DNA of 64,000 nucleotides from Streptomyces colonosanans (GCF_001866645.1 NZ_MLYP01000083.1:1-64000); one strand, 5' to 3'. Shown: positions 8,397-16,716, counted from the first letter of the stretch. Numbers and translations are program-made. The notes: generated by a model from the sequence alone, not told the origin.

Positions 8397-10169
8397 ATGA
8401 ACCAGCCCAGCCTCTGCGCACTCATCGACGCCTCCGAGGGCGTCGTCAAGGCCGACCGCGTCATCAGGGGCGGACAGCTCGTCAACGTCTGCACCGGCGA
8501 GATCTACCCGGCCGATGTCGCCATCACGGGCGACCGGATCGCCGCGACCGGTGACGTCTCCGGGTACGAGGGTCCGGACACCGAGATCGTCGACGCGACC
8601 GGCAAGTACCTGACGCCGGGGCTCATCGACGGACACCTGCACCTGGAGTGCTCGAAGCTGTCGGTGACGATGTTCGCCGACGCCGCCGTCCGCTACGGCA
8701 CCACCTCGGTCGTCTCCGGGCTCGACCAGTTCCTCGTGGTGGCCGGGCTCGAGGGGGTGCGCGAGGCGCTGCGCGAGGCGGAGGCGAGCCCCATGAAGAT
8801 CTTCTGGGGGGCGCCGTTCAAGACGCCGTACACGCTGCCCGAGACGACGGTCGGCTTCTCCTTCGGGCCCGACGAGCACGCCGAGACTCAGGGCTGGGTG
8901 GACTGCTTCGGGGTGTGGGAGACCGTCGCCGAGTTCGTCCTCAACCGCGACGAGAAGGTGCTGCGCGCCCTCGAACTCGCCCACCGCAACCGTCTGCCGA
9001 TCTTCGGCTGCGCGCCCATGGCCGCGACGACCACGATCAACGCGCTCTCGGCCGCGGGCGTCCGGCTCGACCACGAGAGCTACAGCGCCGAGGAGGCGCT
9101 GGAGAAGCTGCGCGCGGGCATGTCGCTGCTGATCCGTGAGTCGTCGGTGGCGCACTTCATGAACGAGAACGTGCGCACCGTCACCGAGTTCGGCGCCCAG
9201 TCGCGGCGCGTCGGCTTCTGCACGGACGACATGCACGTCGCCGACATCCTGCGCGAGGGCCACCTCGACAAGCTGGTGCGCATGGCGATCAAGGCGGGCG
9301 TGCGGCCGGTCGAGGCGATCCAGATGGCGACGCTCAACTGCGCGGAGATGTACCGCATCGACCACCTCGTCGGCTCGATCACGCCGGGCCGCTACGCTGA
9401 CGTGCTGATCGTCGACTCCCCCGAGTCGTTCCAGGTGGAGCGGGTGTTCGCGCGCGGCAGGCTGGTCGCGCGGGACGGGCGGACCGTCGAGGCGCCGCAG
9501 GCCCCCGAGCGCTCCGCCGTCCTCTCCCCCGCCTTCCAGGTCGCCCCGGTCACCGAGGGCACGATCGGTGTCGCGGCCGAGGGCGACGAGGCCCGGGTCC
9601 TGGTCGTCGAGATGGACCGCACCGTGCCGTTCGTACGCAAGGGCGTGGAGATGACCCTGCCGGTCGTGGACGGCACCGTCCGCGCCGACCTCGCACAGGA
9701 CGCCCTGTACGTCACGGTCTCCGAACGCTACGGGAAGAACGGCGGCTGCACCGTCACCGCGATGATCAACGGGTTCGGACTGCGCTCCGGCGCGATCGCC
9801 TCCTCCGCCGCCCCCGACGACAACAACATCGTCTGCGTCGGCGCCGACCGCGCCGACATGGCCCTCGCCGTGAACCACCTGGCCGAGCAGGGCGGCGGGC
9901 AGGTCGTCGTGGACGGCGGCGAGATCAAGGAGTTCCTGCCGCTGCCGGTGGCAGGCATCGTCGCCGACCTCACCCCGGAGGAGATGGCCGACGCCGAGGA
10001 CCGCCTGGAGGCCGCCGCCCGTGCACTCGGCTGTGAACTTCCCTCCGCCTTCGGCTACTTGATCTTCCTGGAGATCACCGCCATCCCCGAGTACGCCGTC
10101 ACCGACCTGGGCGTCGTCAACTACCACACCCAGGACGTCGTCGACATCCTGCGCCCCACCGCCAACTGA
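8397..10169 (+). CDS. ade: Adenine deaminase (amidohydrolase superfamily)
   Basis: A 590-residue cytoplasmic amidohydrolase of the adenine deaminase family, converting adenine to hypoxanthine and ammonia. Seen: the metal-binding 'GLIDGHLHLECSK' near residue 80, the TIM-barrel core with 'FCTDDMHVADI' and 'GSITPGRYADVLIVD', and the family's C-terminal domain from about 400 ('GKNGGCTVTAMINGFGL', 'GGGQVVVDGGEI'). The HxHxEC motif differs from the more usual HVHIES, so substrate preference is not certain. It lies 42 bases after the permease and 24 before the next deaminase. Confidence 0.88.
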   Translation: MNQPSLCALIDASEGVVKADRVIRGGQLVNVCTGEIYPADVAITGDRIAATGDVSGYEGPDTEIVDATGKYLTPGLIDGHLHLECSKLSVTMFADAAVRYGTTSVVSGLDQFLVVAGLEGVREALREAEASPMKIFWGAPFKTPYTLPETTVGFSFGPDEHAETQGWVDCFGVWETVAEFVLNRDEKVLRALELAHRNRLPIFGCAPMAATTTINALSAAGVRLDHESYSAEEALEKLRAGMSLLIRESSVAHFMNENVRTVTEFGAQSRRVGFCTDDMHVADILREGHLDKLVRMAIKAGVRPVEAIQMATLNCAEMYRIDHLVGSITPGRYADVLIVDSPESFQVERVFARGRLVARDGRTVEAPQAPERSAVLSPAFQVAPVTEGTIGVAAEGDEARVLVVEMDRTVPFVRKGVEMTLPVVDGTVRADLAQDALYVTVSERYGKNGGCTVTAMINGFGLRSGAIASSAAPDDNNIVCVGADRADMALAVNHLAEQGGGQVVVDGGEIKEFLPLPVAGIVADLTPEEMADAEDRLEAAARALGCELPSAFGYLIFLEITAIPEYAVTDLGVVNYHTQDVVDILRPTAN

Positions 10170-10193
10170 CACCACCAGCCGAGGAGTTCACTC

Positions 10194-11225
10194 ATGACCA
10201 CCGCTCCCGCCACCGTGGACGCGTTCATCGCCGGCCTGCCCAAGTGTGAGCTGCACCTGCACATCGAGGGCACCCTCGAGCCCGGCCTGAAGTTCGCGCT
10301 GGCGCAGCGCAACGGCATCGAGCTGCCGTACGCCGACGAGGACGCGCTGCGCACCGCGTACGACTTCCACGACCTGCCCGGCTTTCTCTCCGTCTACTAC
10401 GAGGGGATGTCCGTGCTCCGCGCCGAGCAGGACTTCTACGACCTCGCGGCGGCCTACGCGGCCAAGGCGCACTCCCAGAACGTGCGGTACGCGGAGATCT
10501 TCTTCGACCCGCAGGCGCACACCGCGCGCGGCGTCGCCTTCGACACGGTCATCCGCGGTCTGACCCGAGCCCTCGACGACGCCGAGCGCGCCACCGGTTT
10601 CAAGGGCCGCCTGGTGATGTGCTTCCTGCGCGACTTCCAGGCCGAGTTCGCGATGGCCACGCTGGTGCAGGCACTCCCCTACAAGGAGTGGATCATCGGC
10701 GTCGGCCTGGACTCGGACGAGGCGGGCAACCCGCCGGTGAAGTTCCGCGAGGTCTTCGCCCGGGCACGCGCAGAGGGTTTCCGGCTGACGATGCACTGCG
10801 ACGTCGACCAGAAGAACTCGACGGAGCACATCCGCCAGGTCATCGAGGAGATCGGTGTCGACCGCATCGATCACGGGGTGAACGCCCTGGAGGACCCGTC
10901 CCTGATCGAGCGGATCCGCACGCGGGGCCTTGGCCTGACGGTGTGTCCGATCTCCAACGCCCATGTCACCGACGGCATGAAGGCCGCCGAGATCCGTGCC
11001 CTGCTCGACCAGGACGTGAAGGTGACGGTCAACTCCGACGACCCCGCGTACTTCCCGGGCTATGTGGCGGAGAACCTGGCCGCCCTGCGCGAGCCCGCGG
11101 CGCTCTGCGACGCCGACCTGGTGCGTCTGCAGCGCAACGCGATCGAGATCTCCTGGGCGGCACCGGCCGTGCGCGAGGAGTTCCTCGCGGAGCTGACGGC
11201 ATACGCGGAGCGCGGCGACGCCTGA
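10194..11225 (+). CDS. Adenosine/adenine deaminase-family protein with altered active-site motif
   Basis: A 343-residue TIM-barrel enzyme of the adenosine/adenine deaminase family, probably acting on an aminopurine. Zinc ligands and catalytic residues visible are 'HLHIEG' (H21, H23), 'RIDHG' (H227) and 'NSDDP' (D282, D283). The family's 'HAGE' motif, whose Glu shuttles the proton, reads H201-C-D-V-D here, so the usual catalytic Glu is absent. The N-terminus ('LPKCELHLHIEGTLEP') is closest to bacterial adenine deaminases rather than classical adenosine deaminases. Last gene of the permease-deaminase operon, with GAGGAG before the ATG. Confidence 0.85.
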   Translation: MTTAPATVDAFIAGLPKCELHLHIEGTLEPGLKFALAQRNGIELPYADEDALRTAYDFHDLPGFLSVYYEGMSVLRAEQDFYDLAAAYAAKAHSQNVRYAEIFFDPQAHTARGVAFDTVIRGLTRALDDAERATGFKGRLVMCFLRDFQAEFAMATLVQALPYKEWIIGVGLDSDEAGNPPVKFREVFARARAEGFRLTMHCDVDQKNSTEHIRQVIEEIGVDRIDHGVNALEDPSLIERIRTRGLGLTVCPISNAHVTDGMKAAEIRALLDQDVKVTVNSDDPAYFPGYVAENLAALREPAALCDADLVRLQRNAIEISWAAPAVREEFLAELTAYAERGDA

Positions 11226-11228
11226 CAC

Positions 11229-11246
11229 CTCTGCGGCTGCGCAGAG
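11229..11246 (+). terminator. Short hairpin after the purine operon
   Basis: A 7-bp perfect stem CTCTGCG-gctg-CGCAGAG lies 3 bases after the deaminase stop. It is a plausible terminator of the operon, though short. Confidence 0.45.
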
Positions 11247-11790
11247 CGCCCTGGCCAGGCCAGGCCTCCCCCTGCCTCCCCTCGCTCCACGACAGTGAGG
11301 ACTTCGGCACCGCCCTGCGCCGCCTTGGAGTACGTCGCGCCGAGCACGCGTCGCGAAGGCGACGCAGCGCTCTGGCTCAGCAAGCGCCACGACAGGCCGG
11401 ACTCACGCATCACGAGCCCGGTCCGTCATGGCGCTACGCGCGCTTCACGTGGCGGACGATCCCACGTCCATCGCCGACGCGCGGCAGTACACGGGCGTGC
11501 TCCGTGTCATCGGATTCACCAAGCCGCAGCAGATCTCCAGCGCCGTCCTGGCCGGGCTGGGACTGCGCCTGGCAGCCGAACCGTAGACGGCGATCGTGGA
11601 CCCGCCCGGCGAGGGCTGCGGCCGACATGTGCGTGTCGACGCCCTGATCTTGGGAACGGCGTGATCGAGTCGCATGGCGGCGGGCCTGAGGCATGCCCGG
11701 CGGTGCCGTGTCGCGCGGGGCGGCTTCCGGGGATCTCGGCCGCGACTGTGGGCGTTGGGCGCCACACTATCCCGGGTGCAAACATATGGT
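11247..11790. other. Long intergenic stretch with one short unassigned ORF
   Basis: These 544 bases contain no recognisable gene. A 52-codon plus-strand ORF runs from 11428 to 11586 ('MALRALHVADDPTSIADAR...'), with a phrase 'RVIGFTKPQQISSAVLAGLG' that looks like a piece of a folded protein and could be the end of a decayed gene. I do not recognise the family. The rest has mixed frames with no consistent codon bias. Confidence 0.35.
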
Positions 11791-12897
11791 ATGGGCACAA
11801 AGCTGGATGCATCGGACATTCACTCGGCGATCCGGGGGCGCCACGCGCTTCTCGTGATTCCGATCGCCCTGATCGTTGCGATCACGGTAGCGGATGTCCT
11901 GACTCCGGGTGTCGAACTGGGGCCGTTGTTGGTCGTTGCCCCCGCCATCACCGCGTCTTTCGCCGGTCCGCTCCTCACGGGGCTCATGGGCACGCTTGCC
12001 GTGACATGCCAGTTCCTCGTGCCCGTCCTTCAGAACACCCCGATCACCGCGACCCTGCAAGCACAGGCCCTCGGCATTGCGGTCGTCTCCGGGTTCCTGG
12101 TCGCCCTCCGCTACGTGCGTGGCCTGCAGGAGCTGCAGCTTGCACGAACACGTTCCGTGGCGGTAGCCACGCAAGAAGTCCTGATGCGGCCTCTTCCCCG
12201 ACGCTCCGGCCCCCTGCGCATCTCGACCGACTACATAGCAGCCGAGGAGGAGGCTCAGGTCGGCGGCGACCTGTACGCGGCTGTGCGCTGCGACGGCACG
12301 ACTCGGCTGGTCATCGGCGATGTCCGAGGCAAGGGGCTGCCCGCCATCGAGGACACTTCCCTCCTGCTCGGGGCTTTTCACGGCTCCGCCTATCGCAACC
12401 TTCCCCTGCGGCGCATGGTGATGCATCTGGGGCACGCCATGCACTGGAAGTGGGCGCGCGATACCGACGAGGACCCCGATGGCGCGGAGTCATTCGTGAC
12501 CGCTCTGGTGCTGGACATACCCGACGACGTCGGCGTGGTGGAGATGATCAGTTGCGGCCATCCGCCGCCCCTGCTGCTGCGCGAGGGCAAGGTCAGCCCG
12601 TTGGAAGCGCGCAGTCCGGGATTCCCGCTCGGTTTGATCGCACCCTCCGAGGACCAGTACGTGGTCGACACCTTCGACTTCGGGCCCGGCGACATCCTGC
12701 TCCTGTACACCGACGGAGTCATAGAAGCACGGAACCCCGAAGGCACCTTCTACCCGTTGCCCGAGCGGGTCGCCGCCTGGGACGGAAACGGCGGTCCGGA
12801 GCACCTCGTCCAGTACGTCCACAAGGACCTGCTCAGCCACGCCAAGGGCCACATCGGCGACGACGCCGCCATCATCGCCATCGAACGCCGTCCCTGA
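11791..12897 (+). CDS. Membrane-anchored PP2C (SpoIIE/RsbU-type) serine phosphatase
   Basis: A 368-residue protein with three or four membrane segments at about residues 20-105 and a PPM/SpoIIE phosphatase domain from about 160. Metal-binding motifs are seen in 'QVGGDLYAAV', 'GDVRGKGLPAIE', 'LYTDGVIEARN' and 'IGDDAAIIAI'. Such proteins dephosphorylate anti-anti-sigma factors and so release sigma factors; the partner here is unknown. The ATG at 11791 is preferred to the open frame upstream because the extra residues are Arg-rich and unlike a membrane-protein start. It stands alone, at the edge of the decayed region. Confidence 0.88.
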   Translation: MGTKLDASDIHSAIRGRHALLVIPIALIVAITVADVLTPGVELGPLLVVAPAITASFAGPLLTGLMGTLAVTCQFLVPVLQNTPITATLQAQALGIAVVSGFLVALRYVRGLQELQLARTRSVAVATQEVLMRPLPRRSGPLRISTDYIAAEEEAQVGGDLYAAVRCDGTTRLVIGDVRGKGLPAIEDTSLLLGAFHGSAYRNLPLRRMVMHLGHAMHWKWARDTDEDPDGAESFVTALVLDIPDDVGVVEMISCGHPPPLLLREGKVSPLEARSPGFPLGLIAPSEDQYVVDTFDFGPGDILLLYTDGVIEARNPEGTFYPLPERVAAWDGNGGPEHLVQYVHKDLLSHAKGHIGDDAAIIAIERRP

Positions 12898-12957
12898 AGA
12901 CCGCGCCGCCTCTGAAGACCTTATGGACGGCCGCCGCGAGCGAGGGCCGCTTTGCCC

Positions 12958-13085
12958 CATCCACGGTCAGCCCTCGCCCACAAGGTCGAGGTCGTCACGA
13001 GACGCCTGCGCGGTGAGCTCCGGGACGGGCCCCTTGCGGTTCAACGCCAGGGACACAGCCCGCCACCGGGGGTGCGTCGGGAGGC
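12958..13085 (-). repeat. Direct repeat, left copy
   Basis: About 125 bases similar to 21743-21868, same orientation, with one mismatch in the first 44 bases and roughly four-fifths identity beyond. It contains the MBL-gene C-terminus. The two copies bound 8.7 kb of accessory DNA. Confidence 0.75.
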
Positions 13086-13090
13086 CCACC
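12967..13090 (-). pseudogene. C-terminal fragment of an MBL-fold hydrolase (partial duplicate)
   Basis: The minus strand encodes about 36 residues ending in a stop ('LPTHPRWRAVSLALNRKGP', then 'SRDDLDLVGEG') that align without gaps to the C-terminus of the intact MBL-fold protein at 21752-22936 ('LPTRPWWRDVSLPLNRTWP', 'SRDDLDLVGER'). Nucleotide identity is nearly complete over the last 44 bases, and extends past the stop codon to 12958, matching 21743. Nothing homologous lies further upstream, so this is a truncated copy. Confidence 0.75.
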
Positions 13091-13107
13091 GACCGCCACT
13101 GATCACC

Positions 13108-13137
13108 GGGCCCGCCGACCTGACGGTCGGCGGGCCC
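13108..13137. terminator. Strong hairpin downstream of the HIT-like gene
   Basis: A 13-bp perfect stem (GGGCCCGCCGACC / GGTCGGCGGGCCC) with a TGAC loop lies 6 bases past the stop of the HIT-like gene. It is a strong intrinsic terminator candidate. Confidence 0.8.
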
Positions 13138-13143
13138 ACACCG

Positions 13144-13623
13144 TCAGGCCGTCGAACGCAACCGGTCCAATTCACTGCCGATCGCATCCCGCAGCACATC
13201 GTGCTGCGCGCCGAGCCTGAACCGCTGGTCACTCCACCGGTCACGCGGATACAGCCACACCGGCTTGCCCACCAGTTCGGCCGGCTCCCACTCGAACCGC
13301 GGCCAGACATGGGCATGCAAGAACGGATCGGCGTTCCCCAGGATCTCCAGGTTGACCCGACGGAAATCGGGGTCCAGTCGCCGACAGGCCCTCTCGACCG
13401 CTTCTGCGAGTTGGTCCATGTCGGACAGAAACGACAGCCGCTTGGCTCTCGGCAGGTCAGACAGCCGTTGAACAGCCGGCTCGTCCGTGAGGAGAACTGA
13501 GTACCCGGGCAGGAACTGAACGTCGCCGATCACCGCGAAGCCAGACTCAAGCCGCCGCAGCACAGTCGGATTCTTGCCGCGCAGAGCAGCCCCGATCCGG
13601 TCCATCCGCCAGTCCTCAGTCAT
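13144..13623 (-). CDS. HIT-family-like protein
   Basis: A 159-residue cytoplasmic protein resembling the histidine-triad nucleotide hydrolase/transferase family of actinobacteria. The core 'NADPFLHAHVWPR' at about residues 98-110 matches H-x-H-x-H with the first His replaced by Phe; the middle His, the usual nucleophile, is kept. Before it, 'GDVQFLPGYSVLLT' resembles the HIT beta-strand region. Substrate is unknown; dinucleoside polyphosphates or AMP-conjugates are usual for the family. It is a single gene ending at a strong hairpin. Confidence 0.75.
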   Translation of the reverse strand: MTEDWRMDRIGAALRGKNPTVLRRLESGFAVIGDVQFLPGYSVLLTDEPAVQRLSDLPRAKRLSFLSDMDQLAEAVERACRRLDPDFRRVNLEILGNADPFLHAHVWPRFEWEPAELVGKPVWLYPRDRWSDQRFRLGAQHDVLRDAIGSELDRLRSTA

Positions 13624-13671
13624 GGCCCGAACCTACCCGCCGGTGATCAAGACCTGCTCTTCGCTCCCCAC

Positions 13672-14397
13672 TCAGCTGCGGGTGGCCTGCGCGGCATGTC
13701 TTCTCGGCGACGCATCCTGCATGCGAGTCGCCCGGTGGAACAGGCCGCGGACACCGATTGACAGCGTCCACACCAAGAGGGCGAACGCCGCTACCCGCTC
13801 CATGCCTCCCATCCCGAGTCCGAGATAGCGGTGGGAGAGAAGGAGCCCGAAGGACGTGAGCGCCATTGCTCCCAGCAGACTGGTCGCCCAGCGCAGCGGA
13901 CCCGGCACATCGTCCGCCAGACCGACTCCCGCCAACACGAGGCCGATGTTGCCCACGGCCATGATGAGCAGCGCACCGAGGACATGCTGATTCTCGTGGA
14001 CGTCCGCAGGCGCCAGCCCGGCCAACACGAATCCCACGCCGGCACAGGCCAACAGGCACCGGGCCACGATCGCGGTCGCACCTCTGCGCCAAAGAGCCCC
14101 GGCGAAGACGACACCGACGACGAGGAGCGTCCCCAAAGCCACGAACGAGGCGTTCATCAGGCCGTGTTCGGGCGAGCAGATATAGCGTGGTTCAGGTTCC
14201 GACTGCATGGCGCAGTGTGCATTACCCAAGTCGCTGATGTTGTTCCGCGCCCAGCTGTATGGCCTGCTCCAGGCCGACTCGACGATCCCGTGGGCCACAA
14301 AGAACTGCGCTACACCTGCGACCCACGCGACGTATCCGATCCGAGCCTTCAACTTTCCGCCTTCTCTCGCACGGTTCACGTGCGAACAGAAGATCAT
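13672..14397 (-). CDS. DUF998 family membrane protein
   Basis: A 241-residue protein with about six membrane segments, matching the DUF998 family: 'WSRPYSWARNNISDLGNAHC' after the first helix and a 'ADVHENQHVLGALLIM' segment in the middle. It is a cytoplasmic-membrane protein of unknown function. The start is uncertain: the ATG at 14397 has no ribosome site, while a TTG at 14352 follows GGCGGAAAG and would begin with 'MKARIGYVAWV', which better fits a membrane-protein N-terminus. Confidence 0.8.
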   Translation of the reverse strand: MIFCSHVNRAREGGKLKARIGYVAWVAGVAQFFVAHGIVESAWSRPYSWARNNISDLGNAHCAMQSEPEPRYICSPEHGLMNASFVALGTLLVVGVVFAGALWRRGATAIVARCLLACAGVGFVLAGLAPADVHENQHVLGALLIMAVGNIGLVLAGVGLADDVPGPLRWATSLLGAMALTSFGLLLSHRYLGLGMGGMERVAAFALLVWTLSIGVRGLFHRATRMQDASPRRHAAQATRS

Positions 14398-14499
14398 GCA
14401 CGGCTGACCTCGGACACTCCGGCAAGCCCCCGGGCACGAGGTAGGGCAGACCCTACTGGGTGGCGGCTGTGAGCAGACCCGGTGGTATGGAGGCGCGCC

Positions 14500-15438
14500 T
14501 CAGCACGTCGTCCAGCGACGGAGCTTCTCGGGGTTGCGTACTACCCAGATGTGCTTGATCCGGTCGCCCGCGACCTCGAACGCGAACACCGTCACGGTGA
14601 CGCCGTCTTGCTCAGCCACCAGGCCGGGCTGGCCGTTGACCGAACTCTCCAGGAACGTCATGTTGCCGGGCCTCCGGCGGGCGATTTCGACCCAGGCGTG
14701 CGCGACCTGCTCGCCGCCTTCGATGGGGCGCAGGAAGGTGGTGGCGAGGCCGCCGCCATCGGCGATCGCCGTGGCGTCGGGGTCGAGCAGGCCGATGAGG
14801 GCGTCGATGTCCTTGGCTTCCCATGCCTGCTTGAAGTCCCTGACGATGCCGGCGCGCTGGGCTGCCGGAGTCGCGGAAGGCTGCGAGGTCCGGATGCGGC
14901 GGCGGGCCGAGGAGGCCAGCTGGCGGCATGCCGCCGGGGTACGGCCGACGATCTCGGCCACTTCGGCAAAGGAGTGGCAGAAGACGTCGTGCAGGATGAA
15001 CGCGACGCGCTCGGCCGGGGTCATCGATTCGAGCACGACCAGGAACGCCAGGTTGACCGACTCATCCAGGGTGACCCGGTCGGCCGGGTCGGCGGTCGCA
15101 CCGCCCGGCCGCCCGCTGATCCACTCCGTACGCCCGGGCAGCGGCTCAGGAATCCATTCACCCACGTAGGTCTCTCGCCGGGCCCGTGCCGAGCCGAGCA
15201 GATTGAGGCAGATGCGGCCGGCGACCGTCGTCAGCCAGGCACCGGGGGACTCGATGGCGTCCTGCTGCTGCCGGGACATGGCGTACCAGCGGGCGTACGT
15301 CTCCTGGACGGCATCCTCGGCCTCGGCCAGGGAGCCCAGAAGCCGGTACGCGAGATTGATCAGCTGACGCCGCTCGCTCATGATCGCGTCCAGGCCCGGA
15401 TCGGGCCGGCCGTGTCCTGGCTCGGATCGGGTGGTCAT
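14500..15438 (-). CDS. ECF41-type RNA polymerase sigma factor with SnoaL-like C-terminal domain
   Basis: A 312-residue sigma factor (SigJ-like). Region 2 lies at about residues 18-85 ('LINLAYRLLGSLAEAEDAVQ'), region 4 at about 125-190 ('ESMTPAERVAFILHDVF', 'SFAEVAEIVGRTPAACRQL'), and a fused NTF2/SnoaL-like domain at about 200-312. Three ECF41 hallmarks are visible: a WLPEP-type motif (here 'WIPEPL') in the linker, 'DGGG' in the extension, and 'NPEKL' near the end. ECF41 factors have no cognate anti-sigma; the fused domain regulates them. No partner gene adjoins it, but a family-typical target lies at 23136. Confidence 0.92.
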   Translation of the reverse strand: MTTRSEPGHGRPDPGLDAIMSERRQLINLAYRLLGSLAEAEDAVQETYARWYAMSRQQQDAIESPGAWLTTVAGRICLNLLGSARARRETYVGEWIPEPLPGRTEWISGRPGGATADPADRVTLDESVNLAFLVVLESMTPAERVAFILHDVFCHSFAEVAEIVGRTPAACRQLASSARRRIRTSQPSATPAAQRAGIVRDFKQAWEAKDIDALIGLLDPDATAIADGGGLATTFLRPIEGGEQVAHAWVEIARRRPGNMTFLESSVNGQPGLVAEQDGVTVTVFAFEVAGDRIKHIWVVRNPEKLRRWTTC

Positions 15439-15480
15439 GGTATCGACAGCTCCCTCGCTCGCATCTGCCCTCACCAGTTC

Positions 15481-15507
15481 GACAACACAGCGCACCGGAA
15501 TGTGAGG
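15481..15507 (-). promoter_or_regulatory. Possible ECF41-type autoregulatory promoter
   Basis: On the minus strand CCTCACA (15507-15501), then 16 bases, then TGTC (15484-15481), resembles the ECF41 consensus TGTCACA-N16-CGTC with 5/7 and 3/4 matches. It lies 43 bases before the sigma-factor start. Confidence 0.35.
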
Positions 15508-15529
15508 CCGATGCGTCGCCTCACCTCCC

Positions 15530-15612
15530 GGGGGCTGCGTCGTCGAACTGACGAAGGCCCACCCCGCTACCCCGACTGGAAGTTGGAGAAGATCCAGAAT
15601 CAGGACGCGAGA
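15530..15612 (+). pseudogene. Remnant of an SMI1/KNR4 immunity-like gene C-terminus
   Basis: Plus-strand codons read 'TDEGPPRYPDWKLEKIQNQ', matching the last 16 residues of the intact gene at 16091-16708 ('LDEGPPSYLNWRLEKIQD') and continuing in DNA similarity past its stop (GGACGCGAGA). There is no open frame upstream for the rest of the protein. It is the end of a lost second copy. Confidence 0.7.
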
Positions 15613-15766
15613 AGTCCTCAGCATCCGACAGGGCTGCACCACAGCCGCAGCGCGGCGAGCGTCGCCCTTCCGGAGCGCTCGGACCGTCGACGAGCGGCTG
15701 CCACCCCCGGAGCTTCACCTCGCTCGGCGATCGCTGTCAGAGATTCGGTCGGCCGTAACTCACCAC
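15613..15766. other. Decayed spacer
   Basis: No gene or motif was recognised between the immunity remnant and the nuclease remnant. It corresponds in position to the short terminator spacer of the intact locus but has lost the hairpin. Confidence 0.3.
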
Positions 15767-16030
15767 TTATGGATCACGGACCAGTTGACGCCCGTCCTCG
15801 CCGTGCGGTGCGCCAGGTAGCCACCGGCCGTAGCGCCATTCTGTGGCCGCCTTCCTGTTGTCGCCGGCATAAGCGGCAACTGTCTGGATGCAGTCCGCGT
15901 CGCCGTTGGGTGCTGGGGCCTTGCCTCCGTCGGTCTTCTTCATCCCAGCGGACTGATAGGTCGAGGCGAACGGGAACTCGTCACAGTTGATCTCACGCCT
16001 TGCACGGCACACAGCCGGTATCTGTGTTCT
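15767..16030 (-). pseudogene. Remnant of a NucA/NucB nuclease toxin tip
   Basis: The minus strand encodes 'INCDEFPFASTYQSAG' followed by 'DADCIQTVAAYA' and 'EWRYGRWLPGAP', the beginning of a NucA/NucB DNase domain, then stops at 15767. It matches the C-terminal domain of the protein at 16766-20176 ('TQCDEYAFAASKESGG', 'CLQAYARK') but lacks the second half with the 'ERAG..LSGFY' core. No start or exported N-terminus precedes it, so it is a fragment, left from an older toxin C-terminus. Confidence 0.65.
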
Positions 16031-16090
16031 TCTGCCCGCGATGACTCTCGGGGGCTCTTGGGGTTGCCAGCTGTGTGTCAGGATGCGCTG

Positions 16091-16708
16091 ATGAACGACC
16101 TCATACGCGCCTGGGAGCACATCGAGACCTGGCTTCGAGAGCACCAATGCACCAGTGCTCTCTCCAAGCTGCACCCGCCTGCCTCCCAAGAGGCCATCCG
16201 GTCCCTCCAGGACGCCATCTCGTACCCGCTCCATCCCCATCTCGTGCAGTGGCTCGGAATCCACGGCGGCGCCCCCATGTATGACGCCCCCATCTGGCCG
16301 GGCGGCTACGTCCCGTACGACGTCGAAGCGCTCAAGGGCGGGCCGGAGTACATGGAGGAAATGCTCGACGAGTTCAATGAGCAGCGTGATGAGGATCCCG
16401 AGACCTGGATTCTGGATCCGTGGGCGGACCCGCTGTGGCTCCCGATCGCCGGCACACACACGGGGGAGAGCCTCCTCATCGACCACCGGCCCGGCGATAC
16501 CTACGGCAACATCATCGAGATCGACTATGAGGACAACGAGGTCACCGCAGTCCGCTGGAAGAGCCTGGGGGAGATGATCAGGCTGATGGCCGAGTCCCTG
16601 GAGTCCGGATCCCCTATGCCCTGCTCGCCCCAGTACTCGCTCGTTCCTCAACTGGACGAAGGCCCACCCAGCTACCTCAATTGGAGGTTGGAGAAGATCC
16701 AGGATTAG
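16091..16708 (+). CDS. SMI1/KNR4-family protein, probable immunity protein
   Basis: A 205-residue cytoplasmic protein. The N-terminal 'AWEHIETWLREHQ' helix, 'LHPPASQEAIRSLQDAIS', 'PLHPHLVQWLGIHGG', 'WLPIAGTHTGESLLIDHRPG' and the C-terminal 'WKSLGEMIRLMAESLESG' fit the SUKH/SMI1-KNR4 fold. Members are frequent immunity proteins next to polymorphic toxins. It converges on a secreted NucA/NucB protein and would neutralise it in the cytoplasm; that pairing is inference. The ATG at 16091 follows AGGA; the open frame before it overlaps the nuclease remnant. Strand orientation opposite to the toxin is unusual for such pairs. Confidence 0.82.
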   Translation: MNDLIRAWEHIETWLREHQCTSALSKLHPPASQEAIRSLQDAISYPLHPHLVQWLGIHGGAPMYDAPIWPGGYVPYDVEALKGGPEYMEEMLDEFNEQRDEDPETWILDPWADPLWLPIAGTHTGESLLIDHRPGDTYGNIIEIDYEDNEVTAVRWKSLGEMIRLMAESLESGSPMPCSPQYSLVPQLDEGPPSYLNWRLEKIQD

Positions 16709-16716
16709 GACGCGAG

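Noticed and set aside
7224..10175. 983-codon minus-strand open frame
   Set aside because: It is antisense to the permease and adenine deaminase, rich in Gly/Arg/His/Asp with no domain, and arises from high third-position GC.
16031..16651. Extension of the NucA/NucB remnant frame across the SMI1 gene
   Set aside because: The frame stays open but is antisense to the SMI1 gene and has no domain; only the last 85 or so codons are protein-like.
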